From JAYEID01 sp964581885 (GTDB taxonomy: Bacteria > Patescibacteriota > WWE3 > JAUXAW01 > JAYEID01): a DNA stretch of 14,829 nucleotides. Below the pieces are notes generated by a model. The model was not told where the DNA came from. It searched no databases and worked only from the letters and a program-made list of their open reading frames with translations. Shown here piece by piece: positions 6,321-14,477 of this stretch. The stretch covers positions 1 to 14,829 of the forward strand of contig CAZOPS010000017.1 in NCBI GenBank assembly GCA_964581885.1. The letters are read 5' to 3'. The first letter of the stretch is position 1. Each line of letters starts with the position of its first letter. The translations under genes were made by a program, and so were the position numbers.

Positions 6321-6370
6321 GAAGGGCGGAATGACCAACCGAACTGATGTCTGGTTCACCCACCCTCTTC
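6321..6370 (-). terminator. Long hairpin after the lipoprotein gene
   Basis: On the minus strand GAAGAGGGTGGGTGAACCA (6370-6352) folds against TGGTCATTCCGCCCTTC (6337-6321), giving about 16 pairs with small bulges, followed by TTTC. It may slow transcription or protect the 3' end. The U-run is too short for a firm terminator call. Confidence 0.4.
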
Positions 6371-6397
6371 TAAACTCTCCTAATCCCTTCCCAAAAT

Positions 6398-7489
6398 TCA
6401 CGGTGTCGCTGTCGGCCGCGGCGTAGCGCTCGGAGGCGCTGTGGCCGTGGGTTCCGGAGAAGGAATTTTTGTCGCCGTCGGCGGGATATCCGTTGCCGTC
6501 GGTACCGGCGTCTGTGTAGGTGCCGGTGTGTACGTGACCGAGGGCTCTGGTGTTCCTTGCGGCGTAATCGTTGGGTGCGGTGTTGCCGTTGCAACTTTAG
6601 TAGGTGTCGCTGTTGGCCGCCGCGTAGGAGTAGAAGTTGGCAGCCTTGTTTCAGTTGGCAACGGTGTAGGCGTATGAGTTGGCAACGGTGTGGGCGTATG
6701 AGTTGGCAACGGTGTGACCGTTCTAGGAACGGGCGTGACCGTTTCCCCAACCGGAGTCCGGGTTAGCGTAGGCTCTGGCGTCTCCAGAGGTGGTGGGGGT
6801 GTTTCCACTTTAGGAACACGGTAAAACTTATTAGCACACAACAAGAGCCAATAAGCTTCATGCTCCTCCCCATCACAAACTAAGATCACCCGCACTGCGG
6901 GTGCTCCGCTCAACGCAACGTTATTGACCCCGACAAAACTGCCAACTTCCTCACGCCCGGATAGGTCGTAGTAATTAACCAGAGAAGATCCCTCTGTAAT
7001 TACCACCAAAACCAAACGCCGGACCTGGCAGCCGCTCTCACGCTCCACAAGCAGGGCAAGCTCGCTTTGCCACCAACCACCTCCCTCCACCTGCCTTCCC
7101 GCATTCATCTGCGGGTAATCCCGCTCGAAAGAGACTTTGATCCTCTCCATCAGGCGAATCGCCTCTCTAGGGAGATTCTCAAAACCCCGCTGGGACTCAA
7201 TTTGCCACAAAGTTTTGATCGCATTAAAGCGATCTCCACTTTGAAACAACTCTTCCGCGAGAAGAATACTCACCGGGGTAGGTGTGGGGGATACAGCTGT
7301 AGGTGTACGCGTTGCAGCCTCCACCACACGCGTAACTTCACGCGTAACCTCCGTCTCTTCAGTAATCACCCATGGTGTTTGGGTGGGTACAACTGGAGTA
7401 ACAGTTACATCCGGAGCAGCCTTTCTGTAACAACCAGAAACAGAAGTAGCTACAATAACAACTACTATTATTAAAAGTGCTTTTCTCAT
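6398..7489 (-). CDS. Lipoprotein with Pro/Thr-rich stalk
   Basis: This 363-aa secreted lipoprotein belongs to no family I recognise. From the ATG at 7489 the product starts MRKALLIIVVV and reaches lipobox SVSGC with the lipid-bearing Cys at about residue 20. A Thr/Pro/Glu linker follows, then a globular part of about 150 residues with a helical, TPR-like stretch near its start (AEELFQSGDRFNAIKTLWQI) and a beta-rich section. The last 110 or so residues are almost only P, T, S, A, V with few charges, like a wall-spanning stalk; this part lies at the C-terminus, not between anchor and domain. The frame extends eight codons further upstream, but a perfect AAGGAGG (7496-7502) six bases before the ATG fixes the start. 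Its own promoter lies upstream. Confidence 0.85.
   Translation of the reverse strand: MRKALLIIVVVIVATSVSGCYRKAAPDVTVTPVVPTQTPWVITEETEVTREVTRVVEAATRTPTAVSPTPTPVSILLAEELFQSGDRFNAIKTLWQIESQRGFENLPREAIRLMERIKVSFERDYPQMNAGRQVEGGGWWQSELALLVERESGCQVRRLVLVVITEGSSLVNYYDLSGREEVGSFVGVNNVALSGAPAVRVILVCDGEEHEAYWLLLCANKFYRVPKVETPPPPLETPEPTLTRTPVGETVTPVPRTVTPLPTHTPTPLPTHTPTPLPTETRLPTSTPTRRPTATPTKVATATPHPTITPQGTPEPSVTYTPAPTQTPVPTATDIPPTATKIPSPEPTATAPPSATPRPTATP
6654..6715. repeat. 24-bp in-frame tandem repeat in the lipoprotein stalk
   Basis: Two near-identical 24-bp units (6654-6677, 6678-6701; one difference) and a 14-bp partial third unit begin GTTGGCAACGGTGT. They encode an 8-residue Thr/Pro/Leu/His repeat (TPLPTHTP register) in the stalk, so copy-number changes would lengthen or shorten it without a frameshift. 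Confidence 0.85.
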
Positions 7490-7556
7490 TTTCTCCCTCC
7501 TTGCATTTAGCACTTAGTATTCATTCTTGAATAATACACTTGAAACCTCTAAATCC

Positions 7557-7585
7557 TTTTTATCACAAGCTTCAGGCAGTGTCAA
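7557..7585 (-). promoter_or_regulatory. Promoter of the lipoprotein gene
   Basis: A consensus TTGACA (7580-7585), a 17-bp spacer and TAAAAA (7557-7562) with a TG extension lie on the minus strand. Transcription would start near 7550, leaving a leader of about 60 nt with a strong ribosome binding site. A perfect DnaA-type 9-mer, TTATCCACA (7601-7609), lies upstream; alone it may be chance. Confidence 0.6.
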
Positions 7586-7678
7586 GCCCTATATCTGAAG
7601 TTATCCACAAAATCTAACTATCTTGTAGTGTGAAATTGGGGTCTGGCATTTATTCACCAACCGGCGGACCAATTTCCA

Positions 7679-7734
7679 ATTACTAGTTACAAGTTACCAG
7701 GTATTAACTGCTAACTGCTTATTATTGATTGCTG
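7679..7734. repeat. Second heptamer array, about 8 degenerate units
   Basis: Units ATTACTA, GTTACAA, GTTACCA, GGTATTA, ACTGCTA, ACTGCTT, ATTATTG and ATTGCTG keep a strict 7-bp phase and resemble the RTTRCTA consensus of the 1684-1767 array, but are more diverged. It lies in the 323-base gap between the yacL-like gene and the lipoprotein gene. The rest of that gap (7735-7812) shows only a short direct repeat of GGGCTAAA and no gene. Confidence 0.65.
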
Positions 7735-7812
7735 ATATCAAAAAGGGGAACGCTGAGGGCTAAAATGCAGGGGTTAAGGGCTAAACGCACAGCGGAAAGA
7801 CTACTTTTCCTC

Positions 7813-8733
7813 CTATTCTCCAAGGGCCGCAAATATCATCTGCCCAGCCTCTGTTTGTAAACTTCTGGTAACTTCAACTTTTACCTTCTCCCCTATCTTT
7901 TCTTCGCCATCCTCAACCACAATCATAGTACCATCTTCCAAATAACCAACTCCCTGCCCATCCTCCTTCCCCGACTGAACAAGTTTAATAGTTACTGTTT
8001 CTCCCGGAACAAAGGGCATTCTTAATGCATTAGCCAACTCATTTATATTTAAAACCTTAACACCTGTAACTCCAGCTGCCTTATTTAAGTTAAAATCCAC
8101 AGTCAAAAGGTTTGCCTGGCGCTTCCTTGCAAGTGATATTAATTTACGGTCAATATCTTTTCCTTTGACATCACCAGACCACACTTCAAACAGTTCGCCT
8201 TTCCTCTTCCTCAATTGCTCCAAAATTTTCAAGCCCCGCCTCCCCTTTTTTCTCCGAATATCATCCTCTGAATCAGCAACATCTTGTAACTCCTCAACAA
8301 CAAATCGGGGAATAATAAAGCGCTGAGGTAAAAAACCTGCTTCCACAATATCTAGCACTCGACCATCAATAATAACTGAGGTATCTAAAATCACACCACC
8401 CAGGTCTTCCTCGCGTTCCAACTCTGTTTCCTCTTCGGGAAGAGTAAACAGTTCTCTTTCTCTAAATCTAGCCACCTGTTCTTCCCAAAACCGAGTCAGG
8501 TTTTCCATTACAATCTTGCCAATTAAGCCGTGAAACCACTTGGAGATATGCAAAGCCAAAACCGGCAGAATAAGAACACTAAAAGCACCCGAGACAAAGG
8601 CAACAATTGTAGGAAAAAGTTGGGGGACTCCAAAGATGACAATCCGAGAAAGATATCTATGCGTTACCAAATATCCCAAAGTAGCAGTTGCCGCTCCTAA
8701 GAGAGTTCGAAATATTACCGAAGATAATTTCAT
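7813..8733 (-). CDS. yacL: YacL-like membrane PIN-TRAM protein
   Basis: This is a predicted membrane-tethered ribonuclease. The 306-aa product has two hydrophobic segments (about 10-25 and 32-62), a PIN nuclease domain (about 112-235) and a C-terminal TRAM domain (about 243-300) of the kind that binds RNA. The PIN acidic residues are present: D117 in VILDTSVIIDG, E147/E148 in VVEELQ, D193/D195 and D213 in TVDFNLNK. B. subtilis YacL is longer, with more membrane segments, so this is a short form. The start at 8733 is backed by AAGGA (8743-8747) at good spacing. It follows radA by 49 bases, as yacL follows radA-disA in Firmicutes. The exact substrate is not known; B. subtilis YacL has been linked to rRNA or stress RNA only loosely. 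Confidence 0.88.
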   Translation of the reverse strand: MKLSSVIFRTLLGAATATLGYLVTHRYLSRIVIFGVPQLFPTIVAFVSGAFSVLILPVLALHISKWFHGLIGKIVMENLTRFWEEQVARFRERELFTLPEEETELEREEDLGGVILDTSVIIDGRVLDIVEAGFLPQRFIIPRFVVEELQDVADSEDDIRRKKGRRGLKILEQLRKRKGELFEVWSGDVKGKDIDRKLISLARKRQANLLTVDFNLNKAAGVTGVKVLNINELANALRMPFVPGETVTIKLVQSGKEDGQGVGYLEDGTMIVVEDGEEKIGEKVKVEVTRSLQTEAGQMIFAALGE

Positions 8734-8782
8734 AAAGATAAGTCCTTAAAAAAATTAATTCCTGAATCAAACTAACTGTAGT

Positions 8783-10105
8783 TTACAAAGATATACCACT
8801 TTTGGAAAGGGCCTCTTTCACACTCGAGGCTTCTGGTGGCGCAACAATCCTGCTAAAACCCAAGCGCTCAGCCTCTTTCTCACGCCTATCTTTCTGGGAA
8901 ACGTTCCGCAACTCACCGGAAAGTCCCACCTCCCCGAAGGCACAAACCTTTGGTGAAATAACAGCTTCTGTAACCGCTGAAGAAAGTGCCAACACTACCC
9001 CCAAATCTGCTGCGGGCTCGGAAACGCGCATCCCAGCTGCAACATTTACATAAACATCTTGCCCTTGCAAATCAAGACCAACCCGCCGCTCCAGAACTGC
9101 GCACAAAAGCTCCAATCTCTTATTGCTAAACCCCGAAGCAGATCGTCGGGGATACTTAAACTTGGTCGGCACTGCTAAAGCTTGTACCTCAACCAAAACC
9201 GGTCGAGTCCCTTCTAGTGTAGCAATCACTACCGAACCAGCTGAATCTTCACTTCGTTGGGAAAGAAAAAGAGCAGAGGGATTTTCTACTTCCTCCAGTC
9301 CGCTCTCCTTCATCTCAAAAACTCCAACCTCGAAATTTGACCCAAATCTATTTTTCGAAGCCCTAAGAATGCGAAAGGTATGAAACTTATCACCCTCTAA
9401 AGTAAAAACACCATCTACCAAATGCTCCAACACTTTAGGTCCCGCCACACCACCAGACTTTGTAACATGCCCAACCAAAATAATTGGTATGTTACTCTTT
9501 TTTGCTAACCGCCTTAATCTTTCCGAACATTCTCTAACTTGACCTAAGCTTCCCGCGCCACCGGAAAGGTCCTCAGTAGTAAGAGTCTGCACAGAATCTA
9601 CAATAACCAAACTAAAAGTGTGTTTTGAAATATGATCTAAAACAGCATCAACGTCTGTTTCAGGAAGCAATTTTAGAGGAGAATTATGAATACCAAGCCT
9701 TCTCGCCCGGGAATTAATCTGCACCGGAGATTCCTCGCCACAAACAAAAAGGACTTCGCCCTCGTTCGAAGCCACAGAATGCGCAAGCTGCAAAAGCAGT
9801 GTGCTTTTTCCAATCCCCGGCTCCCCCGCAAGCAAAGTAATTGATCCCGGAACTATGCCTCCACCATATACACGATCAAATTCAAAAATTCCTGTCTTGC
9901 TACGCTCAAAGCCACTTTGAATGTCACCCATATCACAAATCTTACTAGAGGTCGCGGAAGATGTTCGCCCAGCACTTGCTTTTCTTGGAGAAATTACTTC
10001 TTCAGCCAAGGTATTCCACTTTCCACATTGGCTACATTGTCCCCCCCATTTAGGGAACTCTGCACCACAAGATTGACAAATAAAAACTGTCTTGGTTTTA
10101 GACAT
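8783..10105 (-). CDS. radA: DNA repair protein RadA (Sms)
   Basis: RadA is a RecA-like helicase that extends strand exchange and branch migration in recombination repair. The 440-aa product has an N-terminal zinc finger (C10, C13, C24, C27), Walker A GEPGIGKS (94-101), Walker B ending at D170 (LVIVDS), the RadA signature KNRFG (251-255) and a C-terminal Lon-like domain (YVNVAAGMRVSEPAADL, GEVGLSGELR). All key motifs are intact. The frame runs 11 codons further to a TTG, but the ATG at 10105 gives the usual start just ahead of the zinc finger. It is 35 bases after frr and probably in the same transcript. No clear Shine-Dalgarno is seen. Confidence 0.97.
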   Translation of the reverse strand: MSKTKTVFICQSCGAEFPKWGGQCSQCGKWNTLAEEVISPRKASAGRTSSATSSKICDMGDIQSGFERSKTGIFEFDRVYGGGIVPGSITLLAGEPGIGKSTLLLQLAHSVASNEGEVLFVCGEESPVQINSRARRLGIHNSPLKLLPETDVDAVLDHISKHTFSLVIVDSVQTLTTEDLSGGAGSLGQVRECSERLRRLAKKSNIPIILVGHVTKSGGVAGPKVLEHLVDGVFTLEGDKFHTFRILRASKNRFGSNFEVGVFEMKESGLEEVENPSALFLSQRSEDSAGSVVIATLEGTRPVLVEVQALAVPTKFKYPRRSASGFSNKRLELLCAVLERRVGLDLQGQDVYVNVAAGMRVSEPAADLGVVLALSSAVTEAVISPKVCAFGEVGLSGELRNVSQKDRREKEAERLGFSRIVAPPEASSVKEALSKSGISL

Positions 10106-10140
10106 AATAACGAATACCCGCAAGCGCGTATACTCCAAAG

Positions 10141-10686
10141 TTAGCTTTTTATTTCCTCTTCCTTAGCCTCCTTCAACTCCTGCAGCTTATCCTTAAATTC
10201 ACCAATTACATCCTCAATGTCTTCTTTCAGGCGGTAAACAAAATCCTCGCCTTGGGTAGACTCCAGCTTCTCGGACTCTTTCATAGCCTTTTGACGAGCC
10301 AATCTTATTCGCCGCTTTGCTTGCTCAATTCTTTCATTCAACTCCCGCAGCAGGGACTCTCGCCTTTCAGAGGTTAGGGAAGGAAACTTCAATCTAATTC
10401 CAGATTGATCTGTTATTGGAGAGGCTCCAATATCAGCCTGGTACAAAGCTTTTTCTAATCCTTCCAAATTGTTCTTGTCCCAAGGTTCAATGTACAATTC
10501 AGAGGGCCCCACCTTTCGGATGGCACCCAACTCCTTAACAGTCATCTCAGAACCATAAACCTCAACAGGAATATCTTCTATCAACTCAGCAGTCACTATC
10601 CCAGTTCTTAGCTTTGCCACATCTTCTTTCACCTTACTAAAAATATCTTCAAGGTTATTTTTCAAATTGGGAATTATTCGGGACAT
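10141..10686 (-). CDS. frr: Ribosome recycling factor
   Basis: RRF works with EF-G to split the ribosome after termination. The 181-aa product is close to the usual 185 aa and has the family features: the N-terminal helix with LRTGIVTAELIEDIPVEVYG (usual form R.GRA...L..I.V..YG), the PWDKNNLEGLEKAL block, IRLKFPSLTSERR, then RRIRLARQKAMK and a charged coiled helix. The final tail is Lys/Glu-rich. Its ATG overlaps the clpC stop by 13 bases in another frame, which suggests translational coupling. The common bacterial neighbours pyrH and tsf are absent; here frr sits between clpC and radA. Confidence 0.97.
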   Translation of the reverse strand: MSRIIPNLKNNLEDIFSKVKEDVAKLRTGIVTAELIEDIPVEVYGSEMTVKELGAIRKVGPSELYIEPWDKNNLEGLEKALYQADIGASPITDQSGIRLKFPSLTSERRESLLRELNERIEQAKRRIRLARQKAMKESEKLESTQGEDFVYRLKEDIEDVIGEFKDKLQELKEAKEEEIKS

Positions 10687-12980
10687 ACTTCTATCGCCCC
10701 CTTTCTAGCTCGAACTTTTATTAAATCACCCTGACTAATTTCACCACTAACAATCTTCTCCGAGACCGGCGCCTCAATTTTATTCTCAATTACGCGTTGC
10801 AGTGGTCGCGCTCCGTACTCCTTACTGTAACCCAGCTCAGTCAAAAGCTTTTTGGCAGCTGCTGTTAACTCAAGGTCCAAGCCCCGCGCATTCATCCTTT
10901 CTCTAAGCTCATCCAAACGCAAATCAACAATTCTAATTAGGTCGTTTTCGTCCAAAGAGCGAAAGACCAAAATATCGCTAAAGCGATTCAAAAATTCGGA
11001 GCGAACTTGCTTTTTCAAATTCTCCAAAAGGCGTTCTTTGGTGTTCTCGTACTCCGCTGTCTCACCTTGATCAGCAACAAAACCCAATTCCCCTTTGTTC
11101 ATCAACTCAGAACCAACATTGGAAGTCAAAATAATAATTGTATTACTAAAATCAGTCACACGACCTTGGCCATCCCGAAGCTCCCCCTCTTCCATTATTT
11201 GCAAAAGCAAATTTAACACTTCTGGATGCGCTTTTTCCATTTCATCAAACAGTACTACATTGTATGGCTCCTGCCTTACCCGTTCTGTAAGCTCTCCACC
11301 TTGTCCAAAACCCACATACCCAGGTGGCGCTCCAATTAATCTAGAAGTAGTATGCCGCTCCCTAAACTCACTCATATCAAAACGAACTAAACTGTCAGAA
11401 GTTCCAAAGAGAAATTCAGCCAAAGTTCTGGCAAGTTCCGTTTTCCCCACCCCAGTAGGACCAAGAAATAAGAATGATCCAATTGGCCTCCGTGGGTCAG
11501 TAAGGCCAACACGACTACGGCGAAGGGCTTTTGCCAAAGAATGGACAGCGTGATCTTGCCCTACAACTCGTGCTCTCAAAATATCTTCAATATCCTTCAA
11601 CCGCGTATCCTCTTTCAACCTCAAATCCATGAGAGGAATTCCTGTTTTCTTAGAGACTACAGATGCAACTAAATCTTTCTCAATAGGAACACGTTCACGC
11701 GAAAAAGTAAAGTCATCGAGTTTTTCCTTCAAAAGATTCTTTTGTTCCCTTAAATCCAAAGCCTGGTCCCACTCTTGATCCTCCATAGCCTCCTCCAAAC
11801 TAGAACTTACCTCCCGCAGTCCTGACCGGGCCTCTTTATAATCTTCTTGCAATGAGCCCTGCACTCGGGCCTCCGCCCCCAGGTCATCCAAAACCTCCAC
11901 AGCTTTGTCAGGAAAATATTGATTAGGCATATAACGATCAGTAAGGTTTATAGTCTCATCTATAACATCATCTCCGTATTCAACGCCATGGTAAGCCTCC
12001 AACTGAGGATAAATTGTATTTAGTATCTTTAGAGTTTCCTCCAAGGAGGGCTCCTTTACATGTAAATAATCTAATCTTCGTACCAAAGCTTCATCAAATT
12101 CTAAGTGACGGTTATAAGACTCTGTAGTAGTTGCACCAATAAGTTGGATTTTTCCCAAAGTTAGTGCATCTTTGAGAACGTTAACTAGGGATGACGATAC
12201 CTCAATTACCGAACCTTTACCCATTAAATAGTGCAAGTCATCAATAAAGAGAATAACATCGCCAGCCTCTTCTACTTCTGCCAAAAGTGAAGAAAACCCG
12301 GTTTCCAACCCTTTGCGGGGTGAGAGCGCTCCCAAAAATCTGGGGAGTTCGAATCGAACAATCTTTTTGTCCAATAATTCTGTTGGAACCTCCTCTCGAG
12401 CGATTTTCATTGCCAGACTTTCAACAACACATGTCTTCCCTACACCACTTTCCCCCACCAGAACAGGACTATTCTTTTCCTTCCGCAAAAGAATTCTTAT
12501 GAGCTGTGACACAATGTCAGAACGTTCATAAAGAGGATCAATAGAGCTGTTTTGAGCGAGTTGCACAAGGTTGGTTCCAAAAGAATCCAGAAGGGGGGTA
12601 TTGCTAGACATGTCCTTCTGGAGATCAGGTGTTGGAATACCAGAAAGACTGCTTATTTTTTCCCGTGCAAAATCCAAATTCTTAGGAGAACGGAGCCTTA
12701 CCAGACCCAATAAGAGATGCTCTGTTCCCACATAAGAACTTTCTAGCCGCCTTGCCTCGTCATAAGAAATACCGAGAAGATCTTCCAATTGAACTGGGTC
12801 ATTTACCCACTTCCACTTATCTACATAAGTTTCGAACATTTTGGGAACTGGTCCCCGCTTAACATCTTTTAAAATATCCAAAAATTCGTTGGGCAACACC
12901 GCATTCGAAGACGTATTAGGTAAATCGCGGCTTTTTAGAAGGACATCTGTTGCTCTCTGCGTAATTTTCCTAAGTGGCAT
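10674..12980 (-). CDS. clpC: ClpC-type AAA+ unfoldase
   Basis: ClpC unfolds proteins and feeds them to ClpP. The 768-aa product has a Clp N-type region (about 60-125, with YVGTEHLLLGLVR), AAA+ D1 with Walker A GESGVGKT (176-183), a middle region holding a UVR-like coiled segment (about 395-425), and D2 with Walker A GPTGVGKT (507-514), Walker B VVLFDE (to 580) and sensor TSNVG. LGF at 632-634 sits where the ClpP-binding loop lies. In D1 the Walker B reads FIDDLH (D247-D248), where the usual sequence is FIDELH, so the catalytic Glu is replaced by Asp. The ATG at 12980 has no Shine-Dalgarno; a small hairpin (12992-13005) lies just before it. No mcsB or ctsR is seen, and clpP is not in the window. 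Confidence 0.95.
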   Translation of the reverse strand: MPLRKITQRATDVLLKSRDLPNTSSNAVLPNEFLDILKDVKRGPVPKMFETYVDKWKWVNDPVQLEDLLGISYDEARRLESSYVGTEHLLLGLVRLRSPKNLDFAREKISSLSGIPTPDLQKDMSSNTPLLDSFGTNLVQLAQNSSIDPLYERSDIVSQLIRILLRKEKNSPVLVGESGVGKTCVVESLAMKIAREEVPTELLDKKIVRFELPRFLGALSPRKGLETGFSSLLAEVEEAGDVILFIDDLHYLMGKGSVIEVSSSLVNVLKDALTLGKIQLIGATTTESYNRHLEFDEALVRRLDYLHVKEPSLEETLKILNTIYPQLEAYHGVEYGDDVIDETINLTDRYMPNQYFPDKAVEVLDDLGAEARVQGSLQEDYKEARSGLREVSSSLEEAMEDQEWDQALDLREQKNLLKEKLDDFTFSRERVPIEKDLVASVVSKKTGIPLMDLRLKEDTRLKDIEDILRARVVGQDHAVHSLAKALRRSRVGLTDPRRPIGSFLFLGPTGVGKTELARTLAEFLFGTSDSLVRFDMSEFRERHTTSRLIGAPPGYVGFGQGGELTERVRQEPYNVVLFDEMEKAHPEVLNLLLQIMEEGELRDGQGRVTDFSNTIIILTSNVGSELMNKGELGFVADQGETAEYENTKERLLENLKKQVRSEFLNRFSDILVFRSLDENDLIRIVDLRLDELRERMNARGLDLELTAAAKKLLTELGYSKEYGARPLQRVIENKIEAPVSEKIVSGEISQGDLIKVRARKGAIEVCPE

Positions 12981-12991
12981 TTGTAAAACAT

Positions 12992-13005
12992 GGCTTCAAA
13001 AAGCC
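12992..13005 (-). other. Small hairpin between rpsA and clpC
   Basis: GGCTT and AAGCC pair perfectly around a 4-nt loop in the 31-base gap. On the minus strand the next bases are ATGTTTTAC, so this is at best a weak attenuator; it could also set apart the two reading frames for the ribosome. Confidence 0.35.
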
Positions 13006-13011
13006 AACCAA

Positions 13012-14112
13012 CTATTTGTCAGAATCATCAATTTGGCGCAAGCTTAATCCTAAACGCTGTTCCCCCGGCTTTAATTCAATTATCCTCGCCGTTACCGCCT
13101 CCCCCGTCGACAGGGGGCCAAGAGTTTCAGAAACATGAATTAAGCCTTCAATACCTTCTTCCAGTCTCAAAAAAGCGCCGTAAGGAGTCACTTTACTAAT
13201 CTTGCCAGCAACTAAATCTCCAACCTCGTAGCTATCCCCCACCTGGTCCCAAGGATTAGGTTTCAATGCCTTGATACTTAGTGAGATCCTTTCCTCCTCT
13301 TCGTCAAAGGAAAGGACCTGAACTTCAACCCGATCTCCCACATCGTATTTCTCCCCAGGATCCGAAACTTTACTCCAAGAAATTTCCGACACGTGCACCA
13401 AGCCCTCCACATTAGATCCTTCAAGGCGAACAAAGAGACCAAAAGGTACTATACCCGTAACAATACCTGTACGGGTCTCTCCTTCTTCTAATCCGGACCA
13501 GAAGCTCTTCCCCTCCCCTTCCTTTCCTTCTTCCGCCATAGCCTGTTTCTCGGAAAGAACTACTCTTTCTTGCTCAGGATCCAGCTCAATTATCTTTACC
13601 ATCAGATTCTCGCCAACCAACCTAGAAAGCACCGCTTCTTTCCCACTAAGCTCCCCTTGCGCCCTATTGGTTTCACTCACAGGAAAGTGCGACCAATCCA
13701 GATGGGAAATAGGCAAAAAACCCTCTAAATCGCTAGTAAGCTTTATAACCAACCCACCCTCGTTATAACCAATAACACGAACCTCAAACCGTTCCCCATT
13801 CTCATATTTCTCTCGCAAGTCACGCCAAATGCGCTCATCAGATGCATCCCGTACCGACAAAATAACTAGTCCTGAGGATCCGCGTCGTTGAACAACTTTA
13901 GCCAAAATCTGATCACCCTCCGAAACCTTCTCGAAATCACCTTCGAAGTCATCTGCACTAATCAAACCCTCAGCTTTAGCGCCAATGTCCAAAAAAATTG
14001 CTTCGCTCGCTTTTCTTATAACCTCACCCTCCACCACGTCGCCGCGTCGATATCGCTTAGGCAAAAACTCTTTCCTTTTTAATAAATTCTCTACACTACT
14101 AGTAGATACCAT
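13012..14112 (-). CDS. rpsA: Ribosomal protein S1-like, four S1 domains
   Basis: S1 proteins bind mRNA at the 30S subunit and help initiation on weakly led messages. The 366-aa product has four S1 (OB-fold) repeats at about 22-90, 104-198, 210-292 and 296-366. Repeats three and four are the most typical (GIVTGIVPFGLFVRLEG...GLVHVSEISW and GKISKVTPYGAFLRLEEG...GLIHVSE). Repeat two carries an insertion after ISHLDWSHF. Firmicute-type S1 proteins also have four repeats; E. coli S1 has six. The ATG at 14112 follows a clear promoter with a leader of only about three bases. clpC starts 31 bases after its stop. A regulatory S1 protein other than RpsA cannot be ruled out, but the length and repeats fit. 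Confidence 0.92.
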   Translation of the reverse strand: MVSTSSVENLLKRKEFLPKRYRRGDVVEGEVIRKASEAIFLDIGAKAEGLISADDFEGDFEKVSEGDQILAKVVQRRGSSGLVILSVRDASDERIWRDLREKYENGERFEVRVIGYNEGGLVIKLTSDLEGFLPISHLDWSHFPVSETNRAQGELSGKEAVLSRLVGENLMVKIIELDPEQERVVLSEKQAMAEEGKEGEGKSFWSGLEEGETRTGIVTGIVPFGLFVRLEGSNVEGLVHVSEISWSKVSDPGEKYDVGDRVEVQVLSFDEEEERISLSIKALKPNPWDQVGDSYEVGDLVAGKISKVTPYGAFLRLEEGIEGLIHVSETLGPLSTGEAVTARIIELKPGEQRLGLSLRQIDDSDK

Positions 14113-14121
14113 AACAAAACT

Positions 14122-14150
14122 ATTTTAGCGCAAAGACCCTTTAACTTCAA
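14122..14150 (-). promoter_or_regulatory. Promoter of rpsA
   Basis: On the minus strand TTGAAG (14145-14150), a 17-bp spacer and TAAAAT (14122-14127) form a promoter with start near 14115 (a G), three bases before the ATG. The message would be almost leaderless and has no ribosome binding site. Confidence 0.65.
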
Positions 14151-14160
14151 TGTTCAAGCA

Positions 14161-14188
14161 CAAATAAAAGCGCCCTTCTTTGGGCGCT
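14161..14188 (-). terminator. rRNA operon terminator
   Basis: AGCGCCC (14169-14175) and GGGCGCT (14182-14188) form a perfect 7-bp GC-rich stem with a 6-nt loop, followed on the minus strand by TTTATTTG. It lies past the 5S gene and just before the rpsA -35 box. Another, weaker hairpin (CTTCTA with TAGAAG, about 14216-14240) lies between it and 5S. Confidence 0.8.
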
Positions 14189-14245
14189 AATACTAACAAT
14201 CCACAAAAGACAACCCTTCTAGTTCTCAAAGTTTTAGAAGCAAAA

Positions 14246-14368
14246 ATGTCCCGGCGTCGACCTATTTTCCCCTGCCACAAGGGCACAGTATCTTCGGCGC
14301 TAGAGAGCTTAACTTCCGAGTTCGAAATGGGATCGGGTGTTTCTTCTCTGCCAAAGACACCGGGACAC
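14246..14368 (-). rRNA. rrf: 5S ribosomal RNA
   Basis: The minus strand begins GTGTCCCGG and ends CCGGGACAT, which pair to form helix I. The strongly conserved inner block ACACCCGATCCCATTTCGAA and the following CTCGGAAGTTAAG are present. The length, about 123 nt, is slightly above the usual 115-120. It lies about 65 bases after the 23S 3' end, with a TTTACA/TGTAAA hairpin in the spacer. Confidence 0.96.
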
Positions 14369-14477
14369 TATTGCCTCCAAAAAATTTTCACAACAAAACT
14401 AAATAGCAGTTTACAAAAATTGTAAAACCCGTAAAGGATACTCAATCCTTTGGTCATTAGTACGGCTTGGCTAAATG

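Noticed and set aside
6441..6677. Valine/glycine-rich plus-strand reading frame of 78 codons
   Set aside because: It is the antisense image of the Pro/Thr-rich stalk of the lipoprotein, whose repeated codons keep the opposite strand open.
7601..7609. Perfect DnaA-box 9-mer TTATCCACA
   Set aside because: Only one copy was seen, with no cluster, no AT-rich unwinding element and no dnaA or dnaN nearby. One match of this kind in 15 kb is not far from chance.
10106..10138. Longer RadA start at the TTG near 10138
   Set aside because: The added 11 residues precede the zinc finger without any family match; the ATG at 10105 gives the usual spacing.
284..14112. Recoding of TGA, as in some CPR phyla
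   Set aside because: obg and the lipoprotein gene end in TGA at sensible positions, and the full-length proteins need no in-frame TGA.
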